Positions 1-8,206 of a stretch of 42,855 bases of DNA are shown one piece after another; positions within the stretch are counted from its first letter, which is position 1; each line of letters starts with the position of its first letter. A program made the position numbers and the translations under genes. The DNA is from Ruminococcus sp. Lineage in GTDB: Bacteria; Bacillota; Clostridia; Oscillospirales; Ruminococcaceae. The stretch is taken from the NCBI GenBank assembly GCA_015066715.1, contig SVNU01000007.1, positions 1 through 42,855 on the forward strand, written 5' to 3'. Below the pieces are notes generated by a model. That model was not told the DNA's origin. It did no database searches and worked only from the letters and a program-made list of their open reading frames with translations.

Positions 1-22
1 GAGAAAAAGAAATGTATTTTTG

Positions 23-48
23 GTACTTTTTGTACAAGCAAAAAGTAC
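23..48. repeat. Palindromic intergenic repeat, copy 1
   Basis: This is a perfect 10-bp inverted repeat (GTACTTTTTG and its complement) around the loop TACAAG. A second copy with the same layout and only three differences lies at 23678-23703. Both are outside genes. I take them as members of a dispersed intergenic palindrome family; no function is visible. Confidence 0.6.
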
Positions 49-140
49 ATAATTTTAGAAAGATAAATATAAATATATATTCTTAATAAAATATGCGGAG
101 TTTATTTTTATTTACAAGTGAAATAAAACGCAATATGGGT

Positions 141-155
141 CCAGCGTCACGCTGG
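141..155. repeat. Small GC-rich hairpin
   Basis: Six-base-pair stem CCAGCG/CGCTGG with a three-base loop, in the AT-rich stretch beyond the adhE terminator. There is no U-tract on either strand, so it is probably not a terminator on its own. The rest of 1-168 holds no ORF I can support. Confidence 0.35.
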
Positions 156-168
156 TAAATATAAATTT

Positions 169-191
169 AAGCCCGATTTAAAATCGGGCTT
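169..191 (-). terminator. Terminator of adhE
   Basis: Eleven-base-pair perfect stem (AAGCCCGATTT and complement) 20 bp beyond the adhE stop codon. In the direction of adhE transcription it is followed by an A/T-rich stretch rather than a clean U-run. The position and stem strength support an intrinsic terminator. Confidence 0.75.
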
Positions 192-210
192 GTTGTTATT
201 AATTATAGAA

Positions 211-2841
211 TCATTTTCCGTAATATGCAAGCATATAAAGATTTTTAAGCTCTGCAATTCTCGGAACTCTTGGATTGGCAGTAGTACACTGATCATCAAA
301 AGCCTTATATGCAAGGTCTTCAAGAGACTTTTCATAAACCTTAGGGTCAATATAAGATCTCTTATCAATTTCTCCTGCTTCCTTGATTGAAAGTGGAATG
401 CCAACCTGTGTCATAAGCTTTCTTACTGCATCTGCAAGTGCCTTTACACCTTCCTCATCTGTTGCATCATTTGCAACAAGACCAAGTGTTTTGGCGATTT
501 CACAGTATCTTTCAGGTGCCATATAATGGTCATATTTTGGCCATGCAGCAAATTTTGTAGGAGTTTTCTGTCCGTTATATTCGATAACATGTGGGAGAAG
601 ATATGCATTTGCAAGACCGTGCGGAATGTGGAATTCACCGCCAAGCTTATGTGCAAGTGAGTGGTTAATGCCAAGGAATGCATTTGTAAATGCCATACCT
701 GCAATACATGAAGCATTGTGCATTTTTTCTCTTGATAATTCATCCCCTACACTGTATGAAGTTGGCAGGTATTTGAATACAAGCTTTATAGCATGAAGTG
801 CCATAGCATCTGTATAGTCATTTGCAATTGTTGAAACATAGGATTCAATAGCGTGTGTCAGAACATCAAGACCTGTAAAGGCAACAGATGTTTTAGGAAG
901 CGTCATAACAAACTGAGGGTCAATAATAGCAATGTCAGGTGTAAGCTCATAGTCAGCAAGAGGGTACTTCATATTATTTGCCTTGTCAGAAATAACGGCA
1001 AATGAAGTAACTTCAGAGCCTGTACCTGATGTTGTAGGAATGGCAACAAGCTTTGCTTTTTTACCCATTGTAGGGAATTTATAAACTCTCTTACGGATAT
1101 CCATGAACTTCTGAGCCATACCGATAAAGTCAGCGTCAGGATTTTCATAGAACAGCCACATACCCTTTGCAGCGTCAATTGCACTTCCGCCGCCGAGTGC
1201 GATGATAGTATCAGGCTGGAAGTGATTCATCATTTCAACACCCTTTTTAAGTGTTGTAAGGTCAGGGTCAGGTTCAACGTCGCTGAACACTTCCACAATC
1301 GGTTTAGATGAATTCTTCTTGAGCTGATAAAGTACCTTTTCGATAAAGTTGTATTTAATCATTCCAGGGTCAGTAACAATCATTACACGCTTGATTTTCG
1401 GCATTTTAGCAAGGTACTGTACCGAACCCGGTTCAAAATAAATCTTTTCCGGAACCTTAAACCACTGCATATTCAGTCTCCTCTTGGCAAGTCTCTTTTT
1501 GTTGATAAGGTTTTTTGCTGATACATTTTCAGAAACAGAGTTTTTACCATATGAACCGCATCCAAGTGTAAGAGATGGTGCCATTGAATTGTAAACGTCA
1601 CCGATAGCACCAAATGACGCAGGAGAATTGACTACCACACGGCTTGCTCTCATAACCTCACCATATTTTTTGATAAGCTCATCGTCTGATGAATGGATTA
1701 CCGCTGTATGACCGGCACCATGCTTTAACATTTCCTTACACATGTCAAATGCATCTTTTCTGCTCGGCGCCTTAACAACCGCTAAAACTGGGGAGAGCTT
1801 TTCAAGTGCAAGAGGATATTTTTCAGCGTCTGTGCCTTCAATTTCAACACAAAGCACCTTTGTTTCCTTAGGAATTGTAATGCCTGCCTTTTCAGCAATC
1901 TGCCATGGATACTGTCCTACAACCCAAGGCTGAACCGCCATTTTTTCAACGTTTATTACAACATCCTGAATCTTCTGTACTTCATCAGGTTTTGCAAAAT
2001 AGCAGCCATGGTGTTCCATAAGTGCAACAACCTCATCATAAACCTCTGAACAGATAATTGCAGCCTGTTCAGATGCACAAATCATACCATTGTCAAATGA
2101 CTTTGAAAGAATAAGGTCGTTTACAGCCTGTTTTACATTTGCGGATTTTTCAATGTAACAAGGTGTGTTACCGGGGCCTACACCAAGTGCTGGCTTACCT
2201 GCTGAGTAAGCAGCCTTAACCATTCCCGGACCACCTGTTGCGAGAATTGTAGCAACGTCAGGGTGGTTCATAAGAGCGCTTGTTGCATCAATTGAAGGAA
2301 CTTCAATCCACTGTACGCAGTTTTCAGGTGCACCGGCTTCAATTGCCGCATCTCTTACAATCTGCGCAGCTCTTACAGAGCATTTCTGTGCGTTTGGATG
2401 GAAGCCGAAAATAATAGGATTTCTTGTTTTGGCTGAAATAATTGCCTTGAACATTGTTGTAGATGTCGGGTTTGTAACAGGAGTTACACCTGCAACGATG
2501 CCGACAGGTTCAGCAATTTCAATATATCCTTCATTTGTATTATCTTCAATAACGCCTACTGTCTTTTCGTATTTAATAGAGTGCCAGATATATTCTGTGG
2601 AGAAAATATTTTTTGTAACCTTATCTTCAAAAATACCTCTGCCAGTTTCCTCAACAGCCATTTTTGCAAGCTCCATCTGTGCCGACAGACCTGCAAGAGC
2701 CATTGCTTTTGTAATTTTGTCAATCTGCTCCTGATCAAGCTTCATATACTCGTCAAGGGCTTTTTTTGCATTTTCAACCAGACGGTCAACAAGAACCTTT
2801 GCGTCAGGCTGCTGCATGTTTTTTTCTTCGTTCTTAGCCAT
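211..2841 (-). CDS. adhE: Bifunctional acetaldehyde-CoA/alcohol dehydrogenase AdhE
   Basis: Cytoplasmic fermentation enzyme that reduces acetyl-CoA to acetaldehyde and then ethanol, using two NADH. The 876-residue length is normal for the family. Residues 1 to about 450 form the CoA-acylating aldehyde dehydrogenase half, with the catalytic cysteine in GMICASEQ (Cys255) and the ATGGPGMV loop near 202. From about residue 458 follows the iron-dependent alcohol dehydrogenase half, with GGGSAIDAAKG (nucleotide binding), GLDVLTHAIE, and the iron-ligand histidines in INHSLAHKLGG and HIPHGLAN near residues 722-740. The start ATG is preceded by AGGAGG at good spacing. The gene is monocistronic, with its own promoter and terminator. 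A Rex-like operator overlaps the transcription start, so repression at low NADH/NAD+ is likely. AdhE of this type assembles into spirosome filaments in other bacteria. Confidence 0.98.
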   Translation of the reverse strand: MAKNEEKNMQQPDAKVLVDRLVENAKKALDEYMKLDQEQIDKITKAMALAGLSAQMELAKMAVEETGRGIFEDKVTKNIFSTEYIWHSIKYEKTVGVIEDNTNEGYIEIAEPVGIVAGVTPVTNPTSTTMFKAIISAKTRNPIIFGFHPNAQKCSVRAAQIVRDAAIEAGAPENCVQWIEVPSIDATSALMNHPDVATILATGGPGMVKAAYSAGKPALGVGPGNTPCYIEKSANVKQAVNDLILSKSFDNGMICASEQAAIICSEVYDEVVALMEHHGCYFAKPDEVQKIQDVVINVEKMAVQPWVVGQYPWQIAEKAGITIPKETKVLCVEIEGTDAEKYPLALEKLSPVLAVVKAPSRKDAFDMCKEMLKHGAGHTAVIHSSDDELIKKYGEVMRASRVVVNSPASFGAIGDVYNSMAPSLTLGCGSYGKNSVSENVSAKNLINKKRLAKRRLNMQWFKVPEKIYFEPGSVQYLAKMPKIKRVMIVTDPGMIKYNFIEKVLYQLKKNSSKPIVEVFSDVEPDPDLTTLKKGVEMMNHFQPDTIIALGGGSAIDAAKGMWLFYENPDADFIGMAQKFMDIRKRVYKFPTMGKKAKLVAIPTTSGTGSEVTSFAVISDKANNMKYPLADYELTPDIAIIDPQFVMTLPKTSVAFTGLDVLTHAIESYVSTIANDYTDAMALHAIKLVFKYLPTSYSVGDELSREKMHNASCIAGMAFTNAFLGINHSLAHKLGGEFHIPHGLANAYLLPHVIEYNGQKTPTKFAAWPKYDHYMAPERYCEIAKTLGLVANDATDEEGVKALADAVRKLMTQVGIPLSIKEAGEIDKRSYIDPKVYEKSLEDLAYKAFDDQCTTANPRVPRIAELKNLYMLAYYGK

Positions 2842-2888
2842 AACATTTCCTCCTGAAATTCAGATAATTTCCTATGTTGAAGACTGTA

Positions 2889-2906
2889 TCGTTAAATCTT
2901 TAACAA
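2889..2906 (-). promoter_or_regulatory. Rex-like operator of adhE
   Basis: On the adhE strand the site reads TTGTTAAAGATTTAACGA. It matches the published Rex consensus TTGTTAA-N4-TTAACAA except at the two final bases. It lies immediately downstream of the -10 box and covers the predicted transcription start, a position that would block initiation. Rex is the NADH/NAD+-sensing repressor of fermentation genes in Firmicutes, and adhE is a classic target. The Rex gene itself is not in this window. Confidence 0.8.
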
Positions 2907-2910
2907 CACT

Positions 2911-2940
2911 ATTATACCATTTTTTTAATCCTTTAGTCAA
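2911..2940 (-). promoter_or_regulatory. SigA-type promoter of adhE
   Basis: Minus strand: -35 TTGACT (2935-2940), 18-bp spacer, -10 TATAAT (2911-2916). It lies 70 bp upstream of the adhE start codon, with the Rex-like site just downstream. Confidence 0.85.
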
Positions 2941-3009
2941 GACCTTAATTTACTGAAATCATCACATTTTTTTCAGTTCATTTATTGCATAATGACAAAA
3001 AAGTCTTTT

Positions 3010-3468
3010 TTAAACTTCTGCATCAACTTTCTTAAAATGCTTTTCAAGAATTTCCGCCGCTTCACCAACAAGTTCAGCGCACGGTCTTTTCTTATAGTAT
3101 TCGATTGTACGCTCAGAGGGAACATAATGTTTATCTTCCCCTTCAAGACCGAGAAGCTCACGGCATATTATTGAACCGTTTTCTATTTTAAAGTCGGCGG
3201 CAAGAGTTTGTATAAGCTTATAATGTTCGGTTTTCGACTTGGTATCGGTAGGGGATGAATATCCAAGCTTCATACCGGCAGCCATGAACATACCGCTGAC
3301 AGCGCCGCAAACCTCCCTCATTCTTCCCATTCCGCCTCCGAATGATGATGAGATTTTCACAGCTGTTTCAAAATCAAGACCGAGCTCCTCCGAAAACGCA
3401 CCAAACACTGCCTGCGAGCAGTTGTACCCTTGTCTGAAAAGCTCCATAGCTTTTTCCTTTTTGTTCAT
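3010..3468 (-). CDS. C_GCAxxG_C_C family (putative redox) protein
   Basis: Small soluble protein of 152 residues with the spaced cysteine pattern of the C_GCAxxG_C_C family: Cys17 in YNCSQAV, Cys54 in VCGAVSG after a glycine-rich GGGMGR segment, Cys102 in ICREL and Cys130 in RPCAELV. The family is linked to redox or metal binding, but no reaction has been settled. The chosen ATG at 3468 has AAGGAG eight bases upstream. The in-frame GTG nine bases earlier touches that ribosome binding site and is rejected. The gene has its own promoter at 3517-3545 and sits downstream-to-head with adhE, which has a separate promoter. There is no signal peptide or membrane segment. Confidence 0.85.
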   Translation of the reverse strand: MNKKEKAMELFRQGYNCSQAVFGAFSEELGLDFETAVKISSSFGGGMGRMREVCGAVSGMFMAAGMKLGYSSPTDTKSKTEHYKLIQTLAADFKIENGSIICRELLGLEGEDKHYVPSERTIEYYKKRPCAELVGEAAEILEKHFKKVDAEV

Positions 3469-3516
3469 TTTACACACTCCTTATTATTAGCTTTAATTGG
3501 CTTACTATTCCTTTAA

Positions 3517-3545
3517 ATTATAACATCTACAGAAAGAATAGTCAA
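3517..3545 (-). promoter_or_regulatory. Promoter of the C_GCAxxG_C_C gene
   Basis: Minus strand: TTGACT (3540-3545), 17-bp spacer, TATAAT (3517-3522). It sits about 50 bp from the start codon and close to the divergent promoter at 3574-3602. Confidence 0.8.
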
Positions 3546-3573
3546 ATAAAAAAGAAATAAATGTATCAGTTAT

Positions 3574-3602
3574 TTGCATTTTTTTCCTACTTGTCGTATA
3601 AT
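3574..3602 (+). promoter_or_regulatory. Promoter of the C39-like peptidase gene
   Basis: Plus strand: TTGCAT (3574-3579), 17-bp spacer, TATAAT (3597-3602). This gives a short leader of about 50 nt before the ATG at 3661. It also argues against translation starting at 3574, which lies in the -35 box. Confidence 0.75.
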
Positions 3603-3660
3603 GTTAGTGAGATACATTTGTATAGCTGCGGCTGTAATCAAAAGCGTGAAAGGAGTATAT

Positions 3661-4488
3661 ATGAAAAATGCCAAAAATTTTCTTGAATGGATTCTTTATA
3701 TAATCATTTTTGTTTTGGTAATAATTTTACTTATTGCTCCTGCAGCACTTTTTATAAATAATACTTCGTCACCTACAGTTCCGGTAATAAAAATTGAAAC
3801 AGATGAATTGTCCTGTGTGGTTGATGCCGTTGTTTCTGAAGAAAAGAAACAGAAAAATATTCTGCCGGAGCTGCCTGCGAAACATCTTATCAAGGATTTC
3901 GAAGTAATTTATCAGCTTCCGGAATTGCCTACAGGCTGCGAAATAACAGCTTTTACAATGGCACTGAACTACTACGGCTTTGATGTAAGCAAAGAAACAA
4001 TGGCACTGCGATTTCTTCCGTCAAAAAGTCCGGAGTTTCACCGCAGCAAAGACGGAAAACTTATCGGGCCTGATTTAAATAAGTATTTTATAGGAAATCC
4101 TGCATCCGATTCCGGTTATGTCTGTGGTACAACTGCTGTGAGTGCCGCTGCGAAAAGATACTTCCGTTCAATAAAATCGGAAAGCAGTGTTATTGATATG
4201 ACAGAGGCAGAGCCGCAGGAACTGTATAGGCTCATAAGCGAGGACACACCGGTTGTTGTGTGGGTTACCATTGAAATGAAAGACAGACCGGAGACAGAAG
4301 GGTGGTATACCGAGGATGGCAGATATGTTGACTGGAGCACTCTGGACCATGGTGCCGTTCTGATTGGATATGATGAAAACACTGTAACGATTGCCGACCC
4401 ACTTTCAGGTATTATTACATATAAAAAGGAGCGGTTTGAGTCGGTTTTTAGGTCAAGAGGAAGCAAATGCGTTATTATAAAAAAATAA
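3661..4488 (+). CDS. Membrane-anchored C39-like cysteine peptidase
   Basis: Protein of 275 residues with an N-terminal hydrophobic anchor (about residues 10-32). A linker to about residue 85 leads to a peptidase_C39_2-type domain on the outer face. The probable catalytic triad is Cys93 in LPTGCEITAFTM, His230 in LDHGAVLIGYD and Asp246 in IADPLSG, in the right order and spacing for papain-like C39 peptidases. The start at 3661 has AAAGGAG at good distance; the frame is open 29 codons further upstream but runs into the promoter. The gene is single, with a terminator directly after it. Substrate unknown. It has no ABC-transporter domains, so it is not a bacteriocin exporter; a cell-surface processing or cell-wall role is an inference. 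Confidence 0.8.
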   Translation: MKNAKNFLEWILYIIIFVLVIILLIAPAALFINNTSSPTVPVIKIETDELSCVVDAVVSEEKKQKNILPELPAKHLIKDFEVIYQLPELPTGCEITAFTMALNYYGFDVSKETMALRFLPSKSPEFHRSKDGKLIGPDLNKYFIGNPASDSGYVCGTTAVSAAAKRYFRSIKSESSVIDMTEAEPQELYRLISEDTPVVVWVTIEMKDRPETEGWYTEDGRYVDWSTLDHGAVLIGYDENTVTIADPLSGIITYKKERFESVFRSRGSKCVIIKK

Positions 4489-4526
4489 AGAGGAAAGTCG
4501 TCTGACTTTCCTCTCTTTACTTTTAA
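4489..4526 (+). terminator. Terminator after the C39-like peptidase gene
   Basis: Eleven-base-pair stem AGAGGAAAGTC (4489-4499) with its complement (4504-4514) around a four-base loop, directly after the stop codon, followed by a T-rich stretch. The remaining gap to 4702 shows no gene. Confidence 0.8.
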
Positions 4527-4701
4527 AAAATAATACCCAAAACTTTATGTCGATGTTAATTGATTTGAAACTGTTTTTTAATTATGCAATCTGCTTTATT
4601 TTACACTTACTGCAAAGCATCTTCTAAATCATGTCAGTGCATTGGCTGAAAAGCTGCATTAAACATTAAAGAAAGTTCCATTGTTATATTTTTCCTTTAA
4701 T

Positions 4702-5529
4702 TTAAAACTTTCCGCCGCCACCGCCATGGGATGAACCTGATGAACTAATGTGCGTACTGCTTCCGCCGCCATTGTTTTCAGGTTTTTTCCTTTTTGTGAC
4801 ATTTCTGAACAGGAATATGTCATTTGAACGTGTAACGTTAAATGAATTTTTAACCTCATATTCTCTTGCAGCATATTCAAACTCAACCGACTTAAGCTGT
4901 GATTTGAAAACAAGCACAACAATCAGTGCTACAACAAGACCTATTCCAAGACCTACCCCTACTGAAATAAGAATACTCTTGAATTTATCGTCAGTTGTCA
5001 TGTATTTATTATCAACATCATAAGGCTCACCGCTGTTGGCTGCTTTTATATATTCCTCCGTTGTCTGTAAAAACAGTTCAAAAGCATCAAAATAGAAACC
5101 CCCACTAAGTTCAGGAACAACAATTTCTTCAATTTTTTCAATGCCATAATCGGTAAAGACAGTTATTCCATAACCCTTTGTGGAAATCCACCAGTCACGT
5201 TCATCCATATTGATAAGGAAAAGAACGCCATCACCGTTTCCGTTTGCCCCATAACCTTCATAATCGTAATAATCATCGGCGTAGTTCATAGGACTCTCAC
5301 CGCCGATAGACTCCTCTGTGAGAATAACGACATCAAAGTCATAGGCTGATATAATTTCGTTTATCTTATCATTGAGCGCCTGTTCTTCACTGTCCGAAAA
5401 AAGCTCCGCATTATCAATAACTCTCGGAAGCTCAGGATTAATCAGCTCTGCTGAAGCACTGAACGAAACTGGCATAAGCATAGTAAACGCAGCCGCAGCT
5501 ACAGCAAATATTTTCTTTAATACCTTCAT
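4702..5529 (-). CDS. TPM-domain protein (YgcG-like), secreted and membrane-anchored
   Basis: Protein of 275 residues with a signal peptide (MKVLKKIFAV then an alanine-rich core, likely cleaved after ASA near residue 27). The TPM_phosphatase-type domain at about 30-165 includes the family-typical opening PRVIDNAELFSDSEEQALN. A single transmembrane helix follows near 193-215 (VGVGLGIGLVVALIVVLVF). The C-terminal tail is low-complexity, ending in serine/histidine then GGGGGKF, as in many YgcG-like proteins. TPM domains have been reported as phosphatases or as stress/repair factors; here the function is unknown. Start: an ATG with GGCGG eight bases upstream is preferred over the GTG three codons earlier, which touches that site. 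It is the last gene of the SPFH/zinc-ribbon operon, 13 bp after its neighbour. Confidence 0.85.
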   Translation of the reverse strand: MKVLKKIFAVAAAAFTMLMPVSFSASAELINPELPRVIDNAELFSDSEEQALNDKINEIISAYDFDVVILTEESIGGESPMNYADDYYDYEGYGANGNGDGVLFLINMDERDWWISTKGYGITVFTDYGIEKIEEIVVPELSGGFYFDAFELFLQTTEEYIKAANSGEPYDVDNKYMTTDDKFKSILISVGVGLGIGLVVALIVVLVFKSQLKSVEFEYAAREYEVKNSFNVTRSNDIFLFRNVTKRKKPENNGGGSSTHISSSGSSHGGGGGKF

Positions 5530-5542
5530 TTCATTCACCGCC

Positions 5543-6631
5543 TTACATTAAATTAATCAGCAGTGCTATTGCAGTAGCAACACCGCCAACCGATGCGAAA
5601 ATTGCAAAGAACCATTTCCAGAAAAGACCCCAGTCCATCGGAAGATTACCTACGAATTTGCCTGTCTGACCATTCATGGCAAATGTAAATTTCTGGTCCT
5701 TCCATGTGGTATTAAGAAGCCACACAGGTAAAAGTGCATACTTTGAAGAACCGTTATGATAGTTTACATTTGAGCTTTGTGTTGTAACAGATGTGTATCC
5801 ATGTACAGTATTCCTGAATGCGATTTCTGTACTGTTCTTGATTCTTTCATTTGCTCTCTTTATACAGTCATCACGTTCAACATCATATTTGTCAGCCAGA
5901 TAGCCTGACAGATAGCCTGTATTGAAATCCTTTAAATCATCATAATTAAACGGTTCAATTGATTCCATAAGGTCATTTGCCATTTTTTCAGAGCCGTCAA
6001 CAGGGATATTTCTGAAATCCAGCTTACCATCACGGTAGACATTGTAATGTGAGGTTTCTGTATATTCATACTTGCTGTCGCTCCAGTGTCTTACCTTTGT
6101 AGCTCTGAAAATATATCTTGAATCAGTACTGCTGTTAAAGAGCCAGAACGGAACATAAAGTCCCTTTATTTCATCAATATGGTTTTCGTCTCTGAAAACC
6201 TTAGGAAGAAGCTTTTTGCCCTTTAAGTGCGCAAACATAGCTTCCTTTGCAGCCTTTTTGTCAAGCTTGAACGGAATTACAAAGTCAGGACGCAAATCAC
6301 CTGAAAAGCTTGATTTCAAGACTATAGGACTGTCACAGTATGGACATGCCGTAGCACCTGTAACCTCCTCTGCGATAACCTCACCGCCGCAGGAATTGCA
6401 GACATATACATTCATACCGTTTAATTCCTCGGTGCTCCACTGGTTATCCACATTGCTTTCCCACTCCTGCTGTTCAGGCTGTGAGTTTCTGTCAGTTTCC
6501 TCCTGTTCATTTTTAAGCGCCTCTACGTCAAATTCAGCGTCACAGAAAGGACATACCATTTTCTGCGTACCGCTGTCAAAGCTTACAGCACCACCACAGC
6601 AAGGACATTTATATTCAAGTAAAGTTGACAT
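5543..6631 (-). CDS. Zinc-ribbon membrane protein of unknown function
   Basis: Protein of 362 residues with two N-terminal zinc ribbons: CPCC..CPFC within residues 9-32, and CNSC..CPYC at about 77-99. A long middle region of TFIIB-zinc-ribbon-associated type contains several Trp/Tyr motifs (VPFWLFNSS, LLPVWLLNTTW). One C-terminal transmembrane helix follows (about 340-360, FAIFASVGGVATAIALLINL). The zinc ribbons should face the cytoplasm. It lies between an SPFH gene and a TPM gene with 12-15 bp gaps, a neighbourhood seen repeatedly in Firmicutes, so the three probably act as one membrane-associated complex. No enzyme motif is seen. Confidence 0.8.
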   Translation of the reverse strand: MSTLLEYKCPCCGGAVSFDSGTQKMVCPFCDAEFDVEALKNEQEETDRNSQPEQQEWESNVDNQWSTEELNGMNVYVCNSCGGEVIAEEVTGATACPYCDSPIVLKSSFSGDLRPDFVIPFKLDKKAAKEAMFAHLKGKKLLPKVFRDENHIDEIKGLYVPFWLFNSSTDSRYIFRATKVRHWSDSKYEYTETSHYNVYRDGKLDFRNIPVDGSEKMANDLMESIEPFNYDDLKDFNTGYLSGYLADKYDVERDDCIKRANERIKNSTEIAFRNTVHGYTSVTTQSSNVNYHNGSSKYALLPVWLLNTTWKDQKFTFAMNGQTGKFVGNLPMDWGLFWKWFFAIFASVGGVATAIALLINLM

Positions 6632-6646
6632 ATATTTTCCCCTTTA

Positions 6647-8056
6647 TCACTTAATATCATTATCATCAAACGGATCTGCACACTCTGGACAGAACTTAGG
6701 CGGATTTGCAGGGTCTTCCGGTTCCCATCCGCATTTATCACATCTGTAAAGAGGTGCACCTGCCGGCTTTGGCTTTCCGCATTCAATACAGAATTTGCCT
6801 TTGTTTACCGCACCGCATGAACAATTCCAGCCTTCTGCTGCCGCCGGCTTCGGACTTCCGCATTCAATACAGAATTTACCTGTATTTGAAGCACCGCATG
6901 TACATGTCCATGCTCCCTGTGGTGCCGGCTTTGGCTTTCCGCATTCAACACAGAATTTACCTGTATTTGAAGCGCCGCATGCACAGTTCCAGCTGTTAGC
7001 TGCCGGCTGTGCTGCCTGTGGCTGCTGCATCTGCTGTTGCTGCTGTTGCTGCTGTCCCATAGCAAATAAATTCTGGGCATTCATTCCGCCTGCCTGTGCC
7101 GCCATATTCATACCCATAAAGCCTGCCATAGCGCCGCCTGAATTGCCTGCCGCTGTTTTCATTGCCTCTGCCTGTGCACCAACAAGTGCCGCACCTGCCA
7201 TATTTGCATTTCTGAATACCGCAGTTTTCTGAAGATCCTTAATCATATCTTCATCTTCCTTCGGTGCAGTAATTGAATTGATTGCAACAGAAACAATTGA
7301 AATACCTCTTGTTTCCTTCCACTTACCGGAAAGTACCTGATTCATAGCGTCACAAAGCTCCATAGTGTGTCCCGGAAGTGCACTGTATCTTATACCCATT
7401 TCGGAAATTTTAGCAAACGCAGGCTGAAGTGCACTTAAAAATTCGGCTTTAAGCTGCTTGTCAATTTCTTCTCTTGTGTAAGCCTGCTGAACATTTCCGC
7501 AAACGTTTGTATAGAAAAGGATAGGGTCAGCTATTCTGTAAGAAAATACACCGTTACATCTTACAGTAATATCAACGTCAAGACCTATATTGTTATCTAC
7601 AACACGGAACGGTACCGGATTCGGTGTACCAAACTTATTGTCAACCAGTTCCTTTGTATTGAAAAAGTAAACTCTCTGGTCGTTTGCAGTGTCACCGCCA
7701 TAGCCTATTCTTTTACCGATAGTCTTGAAGGTTTCCTTTATGCTTGAACCAAGACTTCCTGAAAAGAGGCTCGGCTCCGTTGACATATCATATGTATATT
7801 CACCCGGCTGGGCACAGATTTCCACAATCTGTCCCTTGTCCACGATAATCATGCACTGTCCGTCTGCTACAACAATACCGCTTCCGTTTGTAATAATATT
7901 GTCGCTTCCCTTGGTATTGGATGAACGCTTGCTACCCTGAGTTTTACCCTTTACAACAAGTACATCTGCCGGCATTGCGTCACATACAATATACTCTTTC
8001 CATGTGTCCGCCAGTGTTCCTCCTACTGATCCGATTACTGCTTTAATAAGTCCCAT
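6647..8056 (-). CDS. SPFH-domain protein with C-terminal tandem zinc ribbons (YdjI-like)
   Basis: Protein of 469 residues. Residues 1 to about 280 form the SPFH (band-7/flotillin-like) region often labelled 'virion core protein' in databases. Next come a Gly/Ala/Met-rich segment (285-333), a polyglutamine tract (335-345) and three nearly identical 27-residue zinc-ribbon units (356-378, 383-405, 410-432; pattern CxCGAxNxGKFCxECGxPKPA). A fourth, divergent CxxC..CxxC ribbon is at 439-459. There is no N-terminal signal or clear membrane helix, so it is probably a peripheral membrane scaffold. It is the first gene of the operon, with AAGGAG upstream. B. subtilis YdjI, a PspA partner at the membrane, is the best-known relative, so an envelope-stress role is an inference. 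The exact ribbon repeats suggest recent duplication. Confidence 0.85.
   Translation of the reverse strand: MGLIKAVIGSVGGTLADTWKEYIVCDAMPADVLVVKGKTQGSKRSSNTKGSDNIITNGSGIVVADGQCMIIVDKGQIVEICAQPGEYTYDMSTEPSLFSGSLGSSIKETFKTIGKRIGYGGDTANDQRVYFFNTKELVDNKFGTPNPVPFRVVDNNIGLDVDITVRCNGVFSYRIADPILFYTNVCGNVQQAYTREEIDKQLKAEFLSALQPAFAKISEMGIRYSALPGHTMELCDAMNQVLSGKWKETRGISIVSVAINSITAPKEDEDMIKDLQKTAVFRNANMAGAALVGAQAEAMKTAAGNSGGAMAGFMGMNMAAQAGGMNAQNLFAMGQQQQQQQQMQQPQAAQPAANSWNCACGASNTGKFCVECGKPKPAPQGAWTCTCGASNTGKFCIECGSPKPAAAEGWNCSCGAVNKGKFCIECGKPKPAGAPLYRCDKCGWEPEDPANPPKFCPECADPFDDNDIK
6761..6991 (-). repeat. Tandem coding repeats (three zinc-ribbon units of 81 bp)
   Basis: Three in-frame units of 27 codons inside the SPFH gene encode WxCxCGAxNxGKFCxECGxPKPA. 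The DNA is also clearly repeated, for example GCATTCAAYACAGAATTTRCC occurs in each unit. The number of ribbons could vary among strains by slippage or recombination. Confidence 0.85.
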
Positions 8057-8166
8057 TTTTAAAACACTCCTTTTTGAAAATTTATTGAAATTATATAAAA
8101 TCCGTTTAATTCACAGGATTTTCTACCATTTACTCTTAAAATGTTTGACTATTTCAAGGGTTTAAA

Positions 8167-8197
8167 TTTTGAGATATTGATTTTCAACATCTCAAAA
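8167..8197 (-). terminator. Probable terminator of the transketolase operon
   Basis: Nine-base-pair perfect stem TTTTGAGAT/ATCTCAAAA starting 10 bp after the stop of the transketolase C-terminal subunit. The stem is A/T-rich and the following tract is mixed, so strength is uncertain. The rest of the gap up to 8056 carries a possible -10 (TATAAT near 8090) for the SPFH operon without a good -35. Confidence 0.5.
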
Positions 8198-8206
8198 TTC
8201 ACTATT

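Noticed and set aside
3574-3660. Longer N-terminus of the C39-like peptidase
   Set aside because: It overlaps the -35/-10 promoter boxes and has no ribosome binding site.
6761-6991. CRISPR-like repeated array
   Set aside because: The repeats are in-frame zinc-ribbon codons in the SPFH gene without unique spacers; no CRISPR array is present in the window.
6795-7232. Cys-rich plus-strand ORF opposite the SPFH gene
   Set aside because: It is the shadow of the polyglutamine tract and zinc-ribbon repeats in the real gene.
8057-8150. Full promoter for the SPFH operon
   Set aside because: A TATAAT-like -10 is present but I could not find a convincing -35 at 16-18 bp, so no separate feature is listed.
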